Assembly: GCA_039707655.1 (NCBI GenBank)
Contig: CM077668.1
Location: 64,993,086 to 65,057,085, forward strand
Reading direction: 5' to 3'
Origin: Elymus sibiricus
Taxonomy: Eukaryota; Streptophyta; Magnoliopsida; Poales; Poaceae
DNA: 64,000 nucleotides
Positions 32,505-45,474 of this stretch are shown here, piece after piece (position 1 is the first letter of the stretch; every line of letters starts with the position of its first letter). A model generated the notes under the pieces. That model made no database searches. It saw nothing but the letters and a program-made list of their open reading frames with translations, and had not been told where the DNA came from. Made by a program: the position numbers and the translations under genes.

Positions 32505-35500
32505 CTAAAAGAGAGCGGGGTATTCTTCACGAAGACGATCTTCGCGTTCCCAAGTGGCTTCATCTTCAGAATGATTCGACCATTGAACTTTAAGAAACTT
32601 GATTGCCTTCTGACGGGTTCGACGTTCAGCTTGATCAAGAATGCGGATCGGATACTCTTGATGAGATAGATCCTCTTGCAATTCAAGCACTTCATGATCC
32701 ACTGCTCGGATCGGATCCTTGAAGCAGCGACGGAGTTGCGACACGTGGAAAACATCGTGAACTTGAGAGAGATTCGACGGCAATTCCAATTGATATGCCA
32801 CTTCTCCACGTCTGGCGAGAATACGGAATGGGCCAATGTAGCGAGGAGCTAACTTGCCCTTGATTCCGAAGCGGTGAGTGCCCTTCATCGGAGTGACACG
32901 AAGGTAAGCTTGTTCGCCAGGTTGATAGACCATTATCTGATGTTTGCGGTCATAGTTGCTCTTCTGACGAGACTGAGCAGTTTTCAAATGTTCACGGACA
33001 ATGCGGACTTGTTCTTCAGCTTGTTGAATAATGTCCGGTCCAACGAGTGATCGTTCCCCAGTTTCTGACCAATTCAGTGGGGTTCGACACTTACGTCCAT
33101 AGAGAACTTCAAATGGTGCCATCTTCAAACTAGCCTAATAGCTATTGTTGTATGAGAATTCAGCATACGGGAGAGATTCCTCCCATTTCTTACCGAATGA
33201 GATGACACAAGCTCGAAGCATATCTTCAAGCACTTGATTGACTCGTTCAACTTGTCCCTGGGACTGAGGGTGAAAAGCGGTGCTGAAGGACAGATGAGTT
33301 CCCATAGCTTCTTGGAAACTGTTCCAGAACCTTGAGGTAAAGAGGCTGCCACGGTCTAAGCTGATCTCCAACGGAATACCGTGGAGTGACACAATTCTGG
33401 AAACATACAAGTCTGCTAACTGACTAGCAGTGATTGTCTCCTTGACTGGCAGAAAGTGAGCAACCTTTGAGAATCGGTCAATGACGACAAAAATAGCATC
33501 ATGGCCCTTCTGCGATCTGGGAAAACCAGTAATGAAATCCATTTCGACTTTGTCCCATTTCCATTCAGGAATAGTAAGTGGTTTTAAAAGTCCGGCAGGC
33601 CTTTGATATTTTGCCGTGATGCGACGGCAAACGTCACACTCAGACACATAGCGAGCAATGTCATGCTTCATATCAGGCCACCAGTACCGTTGACGAATGT
33701 CTTGGTACATCTTGGTACTACCAGGGTGAATTGAAAGAGGCGTATCATGAGCTTCTTTCATAACATCCGAACGAGAGTCTAGATTGTGCTTTCTGGGGAC
33801 CACTAGGCGGCCCTTGAAGAATAAGGTACCATCATCATCAACATGGTAGAATGAAGAATTTCCCTTGGAGAGGTACTTCTTAATCTTCTCGACTTCAGAG
33901 TCATATTTCTGCCTTGTCTTGATGTTGTGCTCGAGATCTGGTTCAACAACCAAGGTATTTAGATATCCTTGAGGAACTATCTCGATGTTCAGCTTTCAAA
34001 GCTCTTCATACAGAAGTGGCTGCTGCAACTGAACCTCAAGTTCACAACAGTAGGATTTACGGCTCAAAGCATCAGCCATCACATTAGCCTTTCCAGGGGT
34101 GTATGAGATACCCAAATCATAGTCTGTAATGGCCTCCATCCATCTTTGCTGACGGAGGTTCAGAGATGGTTGGGTGAACAAGTATTTCAAACTTTTATGA
34201 TCCGTGTAGATCTCGCAACGATTACCAAGTAGGTAATGTCGCCATAACTTCAATGCATAAATAACTGCTGGCAGTTTGAGATCATGAGTTGGATAGTTCT
34301 CTTCATGAGGACGCAACTGTCGAGAGCCATAAGCAATTACCTTGCGCTCTTGCATTAGGACACAGCCTAATCCTTGACGGGATGCGTCGCAATAAATCAC
34401 AAAGTCCTTGCGGGAATCTGGAGGAGCAAGCACTGGTGCAGATGTCAGCTTGTCCTTGAGTGTTTGGAAACTTTCCTGACATTTTTCTGTCCACTCAAAC
34501 CTAACGCCTTTGTGAAGCAGATCAGTCAGTGCCTTAGCAATCTTGGAGAAGTTCTCGACAAAGCGGCGGCAATAGCTGGCAAGTCCGAGGAAACTCCTGA
34601 CTTGCTTGACATTCTTCGGAGGGGTCCAGTCAAGAATAGTCTGAACTCGTTCTGGGTTAACAGCAATGCCATCTTTGGAAATCACATGGCCGAGATATGT
34701 CACTTCAGATAACCAGAACTCGCACTTAGAATACTTGGCATACAGTTGATGTTCACGCAGCTTCTCCAGTACAAGCCGAAGATGTTCAGCATGTTCTTCT
34801 TCATTCTTCGAATATATAAGGATATCATCCAGATAAACCACGACGAACTTGTCGAGGTAATCCATGAAGATGTAGTTCATTAACCGAAAGAATGTTGCTG
34901 GAGCATTGGTTAAGCCAAAGGACATGACGGTGTACTCGTAAGAACCATAGCGAGTAACGAAAGCTGTCTTAGGAATATCCTCTTTACGAACCCGGATCTG
35001 GTGGTATCGCAATTTCAAATCAAGTTTAGAGAATACGGAGGAACCAACAAGCTGATCATACAGATCGTTGATTCTGGGAAGCGGATACTTGTTCTGAATT
35101 GTTGCCTGGTTGATAGGTCGGTAATCTTGAACCAACCGATTTGTTCCATCCTTCTTCTTAACAAAGAGAGAAGGTGCTCTCCAAGCAGAAGAACTGGGGG
35201 GGGATGAAACCCTTTTTAAGTGACTTGTCGATTTCTCCTTAAGTTCAAGGAGTTCATGTGGCGGCATCTTATATGGGCGCTTAGCAATAGGGGTAGTGCC
35301 CGGTTTCAAGTCGATGACGAATTTGACAGCTCTAACTGGGGGTATCCCTGGAAGTTCTTCTGGGAAGACGTCTGGAAAATCGCGAACGACTAGGACGTTC
35401 TCTATTCCTTCAAGAGGTGAAGCATTCAAGGCATTCAGTGCATATATCTGGCTCTCGGCATCCTGAGCTGTCCGGGCTGAGTACTTGACTGTCTGGCCAG

Positions 35501-36887
35501 AGGGATGTGTAAGTTGGACTTTCTTAGCAGCACAGTAGATCATAGCATTATGGGCGGTCAGCCAGTCCATACCGAGAATGATGTCTATGTCGGAAGGTCC
35601 GAGAGCAATGAGGGAAGCAGAGAACATCAACCCTTCAATTCTGATCTGATTGTTGTGACTTACCATCTTGGTTTGCCACCTGGAACGGGGAGTGATAATC
35701 TCTAGTGGAGTGGGCAACAACTCTAGAGGCAGTTCATGCCGCTGAGCAAATTGTTGAGACACAAAGGAATGTGATGTCCCGGAATCAAAAAGAACAGAAG
35801 CTGCAACTGTATTAACTGGCAGAGTTCCCATCACGATTTTATGGGACTCACGAGCTTCTTCCATTTTGACATGAGTGACCTGGCCACGACCCATAGCAGG
35901 CGGCCTGGCCTTCTGGTTCAATGGGCAAAACCTGGAATGATGGCCTGACAGTCCACCTTTACGACAGACTCCACGTGCGGGGCGAGGAGCCATAGTATTG
36001 TGCTGTGTATTTTGAGCATTGGGTTGTCTTGGCGGTGCGGGCAGACTAGGAGGGACCACAACATTGGGTTGAACTCTGAGCTGTCTCGGCGGTGGAGGCA
36101 GACGAGGTGCAACATAAGACGGCCTTGGTGTTGGAGCAGGTCGGTGATAAACATTGTGCGGGATCCAGACTCGATGTTTCTGAGCAGGTTGACCCGAGGA
36201 TAAGCCAATCTCTCGAGTACGCTTGAGCGATTCCTGGTACTCAGTCAGACCAGTTTCAACTCGGAAAGCTTAGCTGACAAGCGTCGCAAAGTCCGCGCAA
36301 TCATGGACGACAAGTGCGAGCTTTATGTCAGGATGCAGTCCTTCACGGAACTTCTCTTGCTTGCGAGCATCAGTGCAGACGTCATCTTCAGCATAGCGGG
36401 ATAAATCGAGAAATTTCCTCTGATATTCATCCACAGTCATTTTGCCCTGAGTGAGTTTGCGGAATTCCTTCTTCTTCTGGTCGATCAGACCTTGAGGAAT
36501 GTGTCGTGCACGGAAGGCTGACTGAAATTCCTGCCAACTGGTTATAGTTCCAGTAGGCAGCATACGCTTGTGGCTTTCCCACCATTGAGCAGCTGGACCC
36601 TTCAGGTGAATTGTCGCAAAGGTGACGTAACTGTCAGGGGCAACATTAGCTAACTCCATCTCAAACAGAATGTCATGAAGCCAATCATCAGCATCCATAG
36701 GATTGGTGGAGTTGCGGAAAACGGATGGATTGAGGCGCACGAAATCTTGAAGTGACATCGGGCTAGGCTCCTGATGAGCATCGTTGCGTTCCAATCGATT
36801 TACCAGACTCTCATTGAGCTGACGGTTCAGTTCAAACTGTTGCATCATTGCGGCAATATAGGGTGGAGGCGGAGGATCGTCAGCCAT
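32505..36887 (-). pseudogene. gag-pol: Element E Gag-Pol polyprotein, three in-frame stops
   Basis: One frame of 1461 codons starts at ATG 36887. TAA at 36272-36270, TGA at 33998-33996 and TAG at 33137-33135 interrupt it, with no frameshift. Gag capsid covers about 1-185 (DADDWLHDILFEME, AAQWWESHK). The knuckle at 308-321 reads [14 protein letters not shown], where the second Cys is Gly, so metal binding is probably lost. Protease DSGT is at 368-371. RT shows [10 protein letters not shown] near 656 and YLDD at 685-688. RNase H starts with YCDAS near 834. Integrase has H1047/H1054/C1084/C1087 and the triad D1117, D1178, E1214. A chromodomain-like tail (IKFLKVQWSN, ATWE) covers about 1425-1460 and may guide insertion into heterochromatin. 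Confidence 0.93.
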
Positions 36888-37503
36888 TCTACCAAAACAA
36901 CAGGGGCAGTTTAGCAAGAACAATTGCAGGTGTATGGAGTTATTCATGATGTAACATGGGCAATGAACAAAAGTGCATTAGATACATAATAGTAGTCAAT
37001 AAAGACATACAGATCCATGCACGGAGTTGGATACAAACGGACAACGCGAGTTCGGGAACACACGCAGTTAGACAAACTAGGCGGCATGCAGGCACGCGGT
37101 GAGGAATACAATAACGGGACATAGCAAAGGCTAAACTATTGGGGCAAGGAATCTGCAAATGACAACGCAGGGTGTCCTCGATAAAAGGATCCTGCGGTCC
37201 GTGAGCACTGTGCAGCAGAACCTGGACCTCATCTTGAAGAAAGGGGGGTTAATTCAGAACTCCGGGTGGATGTGATCACGAGAACCTAATGTTAGAATTA
37301 GTAAAACTTTAACCCGAAAGGAAGAGAGATCAGAGTTCCCAGAGTAAGGAAGAGGAATAAAAGATCCTAATCCCATCCATTGGCGACGTGGGCCCGTAAG
37401 CCACACAGCCATGTTAGTAAAATAGTTTTTGGAGACTAGACTCAACTTCGGCCAAGGAGTTGGAAAGGGGTGTTCCTACAGGCAGTCAGCTCTGATACCA
37501 ACT
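36888..37503 (-). other. Leader of element E with primer binding site
   Basis: About 600 untranslated bases. The primer site GCTCTGATACCA on the plus strand (37489-37500) is the complement of TGGTATCAGAGC, three bases from the LTR. No gene is seen. Confidence 0.85.
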
Positions 37504-40500
37504 TGTGACACCCCTGACTTAATCGTGCACTAATCATACACGCAAATGCACATGATCAAGCCTAAGGACTCACGGGAAGATATCACAATACAACTCTAAA
37601 CACAAATAAAATAATACAAGCTTTATAATACAAGCCAGGGGCCTCGAGGGCTCGAATACAAAAGCTCGAGTCATACAAGCATCAGCGAAAACAAAAGTAT
37701 CTGGGTACAGACACAAAGTTAAACAAGGGTGCCTTAAGAACGCTAGCACAAATAGCGACACTGATCGAAAAGGCTAAGGCCTCCTGCCTAGGGCCTCCGA
37801 ACTACTCCTGGTCGTCGGGGATCTCCACGTCGTAGTAGGCTCCTCCGGGGATCTCCTGCTCCTGGGCGTCGTCGTCTGATCGCAGCAACCGGGTATGGGG
37901 GAAAATAATAGCAAAGCAACCGTGGGTACTCATCCAAAGTACTCGCAAGACTGACATCAGAACTATACTACATATGCATCGGTATCAAAGGAATGTGGCT
38001 ATATCTTTGGACTAAACTGCACAAATGCCAGAACAGAGGGGGAGAGGCCTAGCCTAACGAAGACTAGCATCTTGAAGCATTTCTTGCAGCATCAGAAGAG
38101 AGTAGATCAAAAGATATATATAACATCAATCATATTTAGTAATGCCCTGAGATCCTTCCTCGACTACCCTGCGAGAAAGTGATCACGAGAGCAGTAGTAA
38201 TAGTTTAACTTTGTCACAGTATCCATTTGTAGTTGTAGCAGATCAGGATACAACTGCGAGCGTCCTGTTACCGTGGACACGGCTATTCGAATAGATAACT
38301 TCCCTGCAGGGGTGCAGTACTGTTACCCAACACGCTCGATTAACTCTGGCCGGACACACTTTATCGGGTCATGCCCGGCCTCGGCTGATCGACACGACGT
38401 AGTCCTACCTAGAGCTCAGCAGAGAGGTCCCCGCTAGTCTACATCCTAAGTGCTCAGGGGTCTTGGGCCCATCGCCCTTTGCACTCCGGGTCGTTGCGTG
38501 CAGGGTCAGCGTCACCACGATGTGCCTGTGGATATCTGATGTCGCCCGGCCGCAATGCTGAACTGGACGTCGGACAAAGCTTTCGGCTGATACTTACGGC
38601 GCCAAGGGCCTCATTAAATCATTATCTCGCGTGGTGGTAGTGCGTATAGGCCAGTGGCCAACTCAGATCAAATACCCAAATCCGATAGGCGTATTTAGTA
38701 ACTCACAGAGACGAACAGGGTTCCTGTCGCTCCGACTTGGTAATACACGGCTCGAGGGAGCTCTTGGAGCCGACCCGTCTTGTTTCAATTTCTCGCGGGC
38801 ACTCTTGGAGCCGGCCCGTCTTTAACATCGAGAGCTGTCAGGACTCAGGTCCATCTCTGACTGGATGGTACCACCAGCCCTCCAGCCTCGTAACAGTAAA
38901 TGAATGTAGTAATGTAAGCATTTCCGTGATCCTCACCAAGAGTGATCACGGCCTGATAACAAGCATGGCATACGGCCAAGGGTGAAGGGCCACAGATGAA
39001 ACATACACACCTAACTAAGCATTATAGGGCAGAAGGTAAGATATCAATAGCAGGCGACAAAATCAGGCTATGCATCAGAATAGGAGCTATTGGAGTAACA
39101 ACAGAAGCAATACTAATGCAAGCATAAGAGAGAGAGAGAGTGGGGAATATCTTATTGTCAAGGTGGGTTTGCTTGCCTGGAAGCTCTGCTGAAGGGGGGA
39201 AGAAGGGTCGTCGGTGACGTAGTCGATCACAGGGGCGGCGTCGGTCTCGGGGTCTACCGGGAGAGAAGAGGGGAAGAAACAAATAAATACACTGCAAACA
39301 ATGCAACACAAAGGCCTGACAAGGTAGTATGCTATGCTAGGGGTGACCAATCGTAGTGATACACGTGGCAGACGAAACGGGAAATTAACTGGAACGTTTT
39401 CCCAGTTTCGGACATCTATTAGAAAGATGAACCGGAGGGGAAGGTTCCATGTTTGCAGTGCTGGAGACATCTGACAGGTATGTGGATGGCATAATCGGAT
39501 TCTTCATATTTTTTTGATCATTTTTCATATATAAATTATTTTCATCCGTGTTACGGTTTAATTTATATGATTTTTCAAAGTTTTAATAATTTTTCTAAAT
39601 TTTTTGGAATTATTTTAATTACTAAATCCGAATTATAAACAATAATTGGAAATGCTATGTGTACCCAGTTTCGTACCAAGCCAGCACACACAGTGGCTGA
39701 CTGGTGGGCCCGTTGACTGGGTCAACAGAGACTGACTGGTGGGCCCGAGTGCTGAGTCAACACGCTGACTCAGCGGGGCTTATCCATTTAAACAGTAACT
39801 ACGGCCCCACCTATCAGTGTTTATTTATTTAAAACATTTTGATTAGCTCTTAATTAAACGTGTGGGGCCCGGTGTCAGCGAGTCAGTGGGGGGTTAGATT
39901 AGTGCTAATGACGGTGGGGGGGGGCACTCGTCAGTGGCCATGTCGGAGTTGGCGCGGTGGCGCGCCGGCGGCATCGCCCGAATGCGGCGGCGGTGGTCGG
40001 ATCTCTCCCTCCGTCGACCAAACGACCGGCGGATGGTCCCATTCGAACGAGCGCGTCGCCGCGCATCCACCCAGGCCTCTGGTTTGTCCGAGGGATGGCT
40101 CTAACGCTGGTGACGACCAAGCCCGACGGCGGCCGGAGCTCGGCCTCACGGCGAACGTCGACAGAGACGGCCAAACAGAGGGGAAAAGGGGCATTCAGTG
40201 CGTCATCTCACCCTGATGGTGTTGCCGTGATCGGAGGGGGCCGGGGTTGCCAGAGTCGAGCGAGACGACGGCAAGGTTGGGGCGGCGGCCGAGGAAGGGG
40301 ACGAGTCGATGGCGGCGAACGAGGGCCTCCCGGCTCGAGCTGGTGCTTGTTGTCGATGAAGAAGACGACGGCGGTGCTTCTGGATGGACTCGCGGAACTC
40401 GGGGGTGGCCTCTGGCCGCGACGAAGGCGAGGTGCGGTGGCGGCTGCGTCGGGTGCGGGTGGGCAGAGAGGGGAGAGGCGAGAGAGAGGAAGACGGGCGT

Positions 40501-41178
40501 GGGGGTTATGGTCGTGCTAGGGTTCGCCTCTGGCGTCGGGGTTTGTGGCGCTCTTATCTTCTCGGCGGCGGGGACGGCGAGGTGGTCGGACAGCGACGAC
40601 GGGCACTGGCGCGCGCAGCTCGGTCGGATGAGCAGTGAGGGAGGAGACGACCCGGGGCGCTGGGCTGGGCCGGCAGGGCCAGCCACTGTGGCCTAAGGCC
40701 CAGTCTGGTCTAGTTCTTTTTTATTTTCTAATTTCTGTATTAGGTTTAGCTACTATTTGCTAATTGTTTAATGCACTTAGTTATTTTTGTTACATGTGAG
40801 ACTTGTCACATAAATGCTTGGCAAAGCAATGATGATACACACATAGTTTGGAAATATTTTGAGTAGTTTAACTTTTTGTTTAAGTTGAAAAGGGTTCAAA
40901 TAAATGATGTTGGCACTGTTTCAAATGGGTTAAGGGCATTTTAATAATTCAAATAATATTGGTTTCAATTTTATAATTTCCTATGGATTATTTGTAAAAT
41001 TATGAACTAATTTGTTTTAATTCTTGATCAACTTTTATTTTGACTTTATATTTGAGTTTCACTTTAAATTGGAATTTGAAATGAGATATGAAATAGATGA
41101 TGATTAAGAATTGTTAATCACAATGACTTGGCATTATCCAAAAGGTGATTACTGTGCTTAATTACAGGGGGTGTTACA
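37504..41178 (-). repeat. 5' LTR of element E
   Basis: It is 3675 bp, ends as in the 3' LTR, and differs by a few substitutions per hundred bases plus small indels. The GC-rich block is about 39940-40680. No coding gene is supported in the frames at 39957-40696. Confidence 0.93.
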
Positions 41179-41609
41179 ATAGTTCCATCAAAACAAGCAA
41201 GCAACACATCAAAAACAGAATCTGTCAAAAACAGAACAGTCTGTAACAACCTATTTAAAATCCATACTTCTGTAACTCCAAAAATTCTGACAAATTAGGA
41301 AAACGTGAGAAATTCATATACCAATACTGTGTAAAAATTTCAGATTTTTTTGACTCACCAGTACAGAAACAAAATTCGGGCACTGGACGCAAAACTTTCT
41401 GTTTTCCAAACAGCATCAATTATATTAGCTTCCAAATCATCCCAAAGGTTCTACTTGGCACAAACACTAATTAAAAACACAAAAACACAATCATACCAGT
41501 AGCATGAAAGTGAAAACACACAATAACAGAAAAAATTTATTTTATTCATTGGGTTGCCTCCCAACAAGCGTTATTGTTTTATGCCCCTAGCTAGGCATAA
41601 TGCATAGTT
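41179..41609 (-). other. Internal noncoding sequence of element D after Gag-protease
   Basis: It begins with the ATAGT duplicate from E's insertion and continues D's sequence downstream of the Gag-protease stop. No RT, integrase or other gene is visible. Confidence 0.7.
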
Positions 41610-43691
41610 TCAAGTGTTGTCATCTTTCAAGTTGATTCCGTAAGTGGCCCTCATAATGGATTCATATGGTGCTTTAATTTTCTTCCTAGGGAAATGCTCC
41701 ATATCCTTTTTTAATGGAAATTTAAATTTTATATTCCCTTCTTTCATATCAATAACGGCACCTAGTTCGTAAGAACGGTCTACCAAGTATTATTGGGCAA
41801 GAAGAATTGCATTCAATATCAAGTACGATAAAATCAACGGGCACATAGTTCCTATTTGCAAGAATAAGAACATCATTAATTCTTCCCAAAGGCTTTTTAA
41901 TAGTAGAATCCGCAAGATGCAAATTAAGAGAACATTCATCCATATTGGTAAAACCTAGCACATCACATAGAGATTTTGGAATTGTGGAAACGCTAGCACC
42001 CAAATCACATAAAGCATTGCACTCATAATTTTTAGTTTTAACTTTAATGGTGGGTTCCCATTCATCATATAATTTTCTAGGAATTGAAATTTCTAGTTCA
42101 AGCTTCTCTTCTAACGCTTTCATCATTGCTTCTACTATATGTTTAGTAAAAGCTTTGTTTTGCTCATAAGCGTTGGGTGAATTTAACATGGATTGTAACA
42201 AAGAAATGCACTCAATCAAAGAACAATTGTCATAATAAAAATGTTTGTAATCCAAAAGAGTGGGCACATCGCTATTTAAAGTTTTTACCTCTCCAACCCC
42301 ACTTTTATCAATTTTCTTATTAAGATTTTCACCCGCCGAATTATGGGAACGCTCTTTAGCTAAAGTTGACTCTTCTTCAGTCCCTTTTTCATCAAGTTTT
42401 ATATTGCTAAACAAAGAATCAATAGGTGAAACACCAATCATTTTAATATCCTCATCATTACTACGATAAAAATCAGGAGGAATCGCTTTTTCTAAAAATT
42501 CTCGTTTAGCTCTTAGCATGGCGGTTATTTTCTTACTCTCATCCATGGAGACATATAAAGCTTTAATTGATTCATTAATATCAATTTTAGGTGGCAAAAT
42601 TTTAGTCTTAAGATTTTCCACATCATGAATAATTCTATCAATGCTCCTAGACATATCATCAATTTTACTCAATGTTTCTTCTATCGTAGTGTTGAAACTT
42701 TTTGAGCATTAATAAACGCTTTAATATTACTTTCAAGATCAGAGGGAATCCTATTATTATTATAAGAATTACCATAAGGATTGCCATAATTATTAGAGGA
42801 ATTTCCAGGAAACGGTCTAGCATTGAAATTACCTCTATAAGCATTATTATTGAAATTGTTTCGCGAGACAAAATTCACATCTACGGGATCATTATTTTGC
42901 TCAATCAAAGTGGAAAATGGCACATCATTAGGATAAATATGAGTATTTTTACTAGCAACCAATTTCATAAGCGCATCAACTTTGTCACTCAAAGTACTAA
43001 TTTCTTCAATAGAATTCACTTTTTTACTAGTAGGAGTTCTTTCAGTATGCCATTGTGAATAATTTGCCATAATAGTATCAAGCAATTTAGTAGCTTCTCC
43101 CAAAATAATTTCCATAAACGTACCACCCGTGGTGGAATTTAAAAGATTTCTAGAAACAAAATTCAATCCCGCATAAAAATCTTGTATGATCATCCATAAA
43201 TTTAAACCATGAGTAGGGCAATTTCTTATCATTAATTTCATCCTTTCCCAAGATTGGGCCACATGTTCATGATCAAGTTGCTTAAAATTCATAATTTGAT
43301 TTCTTAGTGAAATAATTTTCGCGGGAGGAAAATACTTAGTAATAAAAGCATCTTGACACCTATCCCAAGAATTGATACTATTTCATGGTAAAAATGAAAA
43401 CCAAATTTTTGCACGATCCCGCAATGAGAATGGGAATAATTTTAATTTCACAATATCATTATCCACATCTTTTTTCTTTTGCATATCACACAATTCTACG
43501 AAACTGTTAAGATGGGATGCGGCATCTTCATTAGGACTACCGGAAAATTGATCTTTCATGACAAGATTTAGCAAAGCGGCATTAATATCACAAGTCTCCG
43601 CACTAGCGGCGGGAGGAGCAATTGGAGTACTAATAAAATCATTATTATTAGTATTGGAAAAATCACACAATTTTGTATTTTCTTGAGACAT
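41610..43691 (-). pseudogene. gag: Element D Gag-protease, broken
   Basis: The start is ATG 43691. The Gag core (LKLFPFSLRDRAKIWF, TKYFPP, AQSWERMKLM, LNFVSRNLLNS) lies in the first 200 codons. An Asn-rich segment (about 42750-42900) follows. The aspartic protease is at about 41780-42060 with ALCDLGASVSTIP as active site and ILGRPFLRT as its C-terminal strand. Breaks are a stop at 43383-43385, frameshifts near 42675 and near 41763, and a final stop at 41612-41610. Gag-protease with no pol is the layout of non-autonomous Athila-type elements; particles or enzymes from an autonomous relative would be needed. Confidence 0.88.
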
Positions 43692-43871
43692 CGTGACTAC
43701 GCAAAAAGATAGCAAACAAGCAAACAAGAGAAAGGCAAACGGAAAATATTTTTGTATTTTTGTAAACACGTTTTAGAAGTGGGGGAGATGAAAACGAGAG
43801 GCAAATGGCAAATAAAGTAAATGCAAGGAGATGAGAGTTTATGCAAAGGTACTTGATAGATGTTGATGATG

Positions 43872-43891
43872 TCTCCCCGGCAACGGCGCCA
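43872..43891 (-). other. Primer binding site of element D (Athila type)
   Basis: The element strand reads TGGCGCCGTTGCCGGGGAGA, the standard Athila-lineage primer site, 11 bases from the 5' LTR. Confidence 0.92.
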
Positions 43892-43902
43892 GAAATTCTT
43901 CC

Positions 43903-45469
43903 TGCTACTTGTAGCTTGCGTTGGTATTTCCCCGGAGAGGAAGGGATGATGCAGAACAGTAGAGATAAGTATTTCCCTCAGTTATGAAACTAAGGTTATC
44001 GAACCAGTAGGAGAATCACACAACACCTCGTTAGCAGTACCTGCACACAAACAACAAACCCTTGCACCCAACGCAAACGAGGGGTTGTCAATCCCTCGGC
44101 GGTAAATTGCAAGATTAAATTGTATGTGATAGGTTGATAGATTGAAACAAAAATAAAAAAATAAAATAAATAAAAAGAAATGGCAGAAATATTTTTAGGG
44201 TTTTAGTAATATGATTTAGATAGACCCGGGGGCAATAGTTTTCACTAGAGTCTTCTCTCAAGAAAATAGCATACGGTGGGTAGACAAATTACTGTTGGGC
44301 AATTGATAGAAAAAGCAAATAATCATGACGATATCCAAGGCAATGATCACATATATAGGCATCACGTCCAAGATTAGTAGACCGACTCCTGCCTGCATCT
44401 ACTACTATTACTCCACACATCGACCGCTATCCAGCATGCATCTAGTGTATTAAGTCCATAAAAGAACGGAGTAATGCCTTAAGAACGATGACATGATGTA
44501 GACAAGATAAACTCACGTATGAATAAACCCCGTCTTTTTACCCTTAGTAGCAACGATACATACGTGTCATGTCCCTTTCTGTCACTGGGATTGAGCACCG
44601 CAGCATCGAACCCACTACAAAGCACCTCTTCCCATGGCAAGATAAATCAACTCAGTTGGCCAAACCAAATCAATAGATCGGAGAAGAAATACGAGGCTAT
44701 AATAATAATGCATAAAAGAGTGCAGCAAAGACTCAAATAATTTCATGGATAATCTGATCATAAACTCACAATTCATCGGATCCCAACAAACACACCGCAA
44801 AAAGTGATTACATCGGATAGAACTCCAAGAACATCGAGGAGAACATTGTATTGAAGATCAAAAAGAGAGAAGAAGCCATCTAGCTACTAACTATGGACCC
44901 GAAGGTCTGTGGTAAACTACTCACGCATCATCGGAAGGGCAGCAAGGTTGATGTAGAGCCCCTCCGTGATCGATTCCCCCTCCGGCAGATTACCGGAGAA
45001 GGCCTCCAGATGGGATCTCTCTGGAACAGAAACTTGCAGCGGCGGAAAAAGTATTTCATGGACTCCCCTAAGGGTTTCTGATTTTTTTCTGAATTTAAAG
45101 TGCTGGAATTAGGTCAAAGGGAGCTCTGTGAGACCCACAAGGCACCAGGGCGCGCCTGCCCCCCCAAGGCACGCCCTGGTGGCTCGTGGGTCCCACCAGG
45201 GTCTTCTGGCCTCGTCCCGAAGCTTCTAGTGTTTATCTTGGCTAATAAAAAATCTCCAAAAAGTTTCGTGGCATTTGAAGTTCGTTTGGTATTGATTTTC
45301 TGTAAAACAAAAACAGGGCAGAAAACAGCAACTGGCACTGGGCACTAAGTTAATAGGTTAGTCTCCAAAAATGATATATAATTGCTGTAAATGCTTATAA
45401 AAACATCCAAGATTGATAATATAACAGCATGGAACAATCAAAAATTATAAATACGTTGGAGACGTGTCA
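43903..45469 (-). repeat. 5' LTR of element D
   Basis: It is 1567 bp. In element orientation it starts TGACACGTCTCC and ends CAAGTAGCA. The palindrome arms are at 45134-45153 and 45171-45190 (17 of 20 positions pair by eye). The sequence after the palindrome has a less clear TATA box (TTTAAATTC) than the 3' LTR. Confidence 0.92.
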
Positions 45470-45474
45470 ACCAC

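Larger units (their letters stand above)
28787..41178 (-). mobile_element. Element E: complete chromovirus-like Gypsy retrotransposon
   Basis: LTRs at 28787-32456 and 37504-41178 are flanked by ATAGT on both sides (28782-28786 and 41179-41183). A tRNA-iMet primer site and gag-pol run on the minus strand. The total is 12.4 kb. It has all autonomous domains but three nonsense codons in the polyprotein. The chromodomain-like C-terminus and domain order place it in the Tekay/Del chromovirus group by my reading. It inserted into D and is the innermost, hence youngest, of this stack. Confidence 0.95.
25089..45469 (-). mobile_element. Element D: Athila-type Gypsy element, complete, inserted in C and hosting E
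   Basis: LTRs at 25089-26653 and 43903-45469 are flanked by ACCAC on both sides (25084-25088 and 45470-45474). The primer site lies left of the right LTR, so the element is minus. Without E it is about 8.0 kb. It encodes Gag-protease only, with no RT or integrase seen. It is related to C but in a different LTR family, and both share the 3' noncoding block and the LTR palindrome. Confidence 0.94.
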
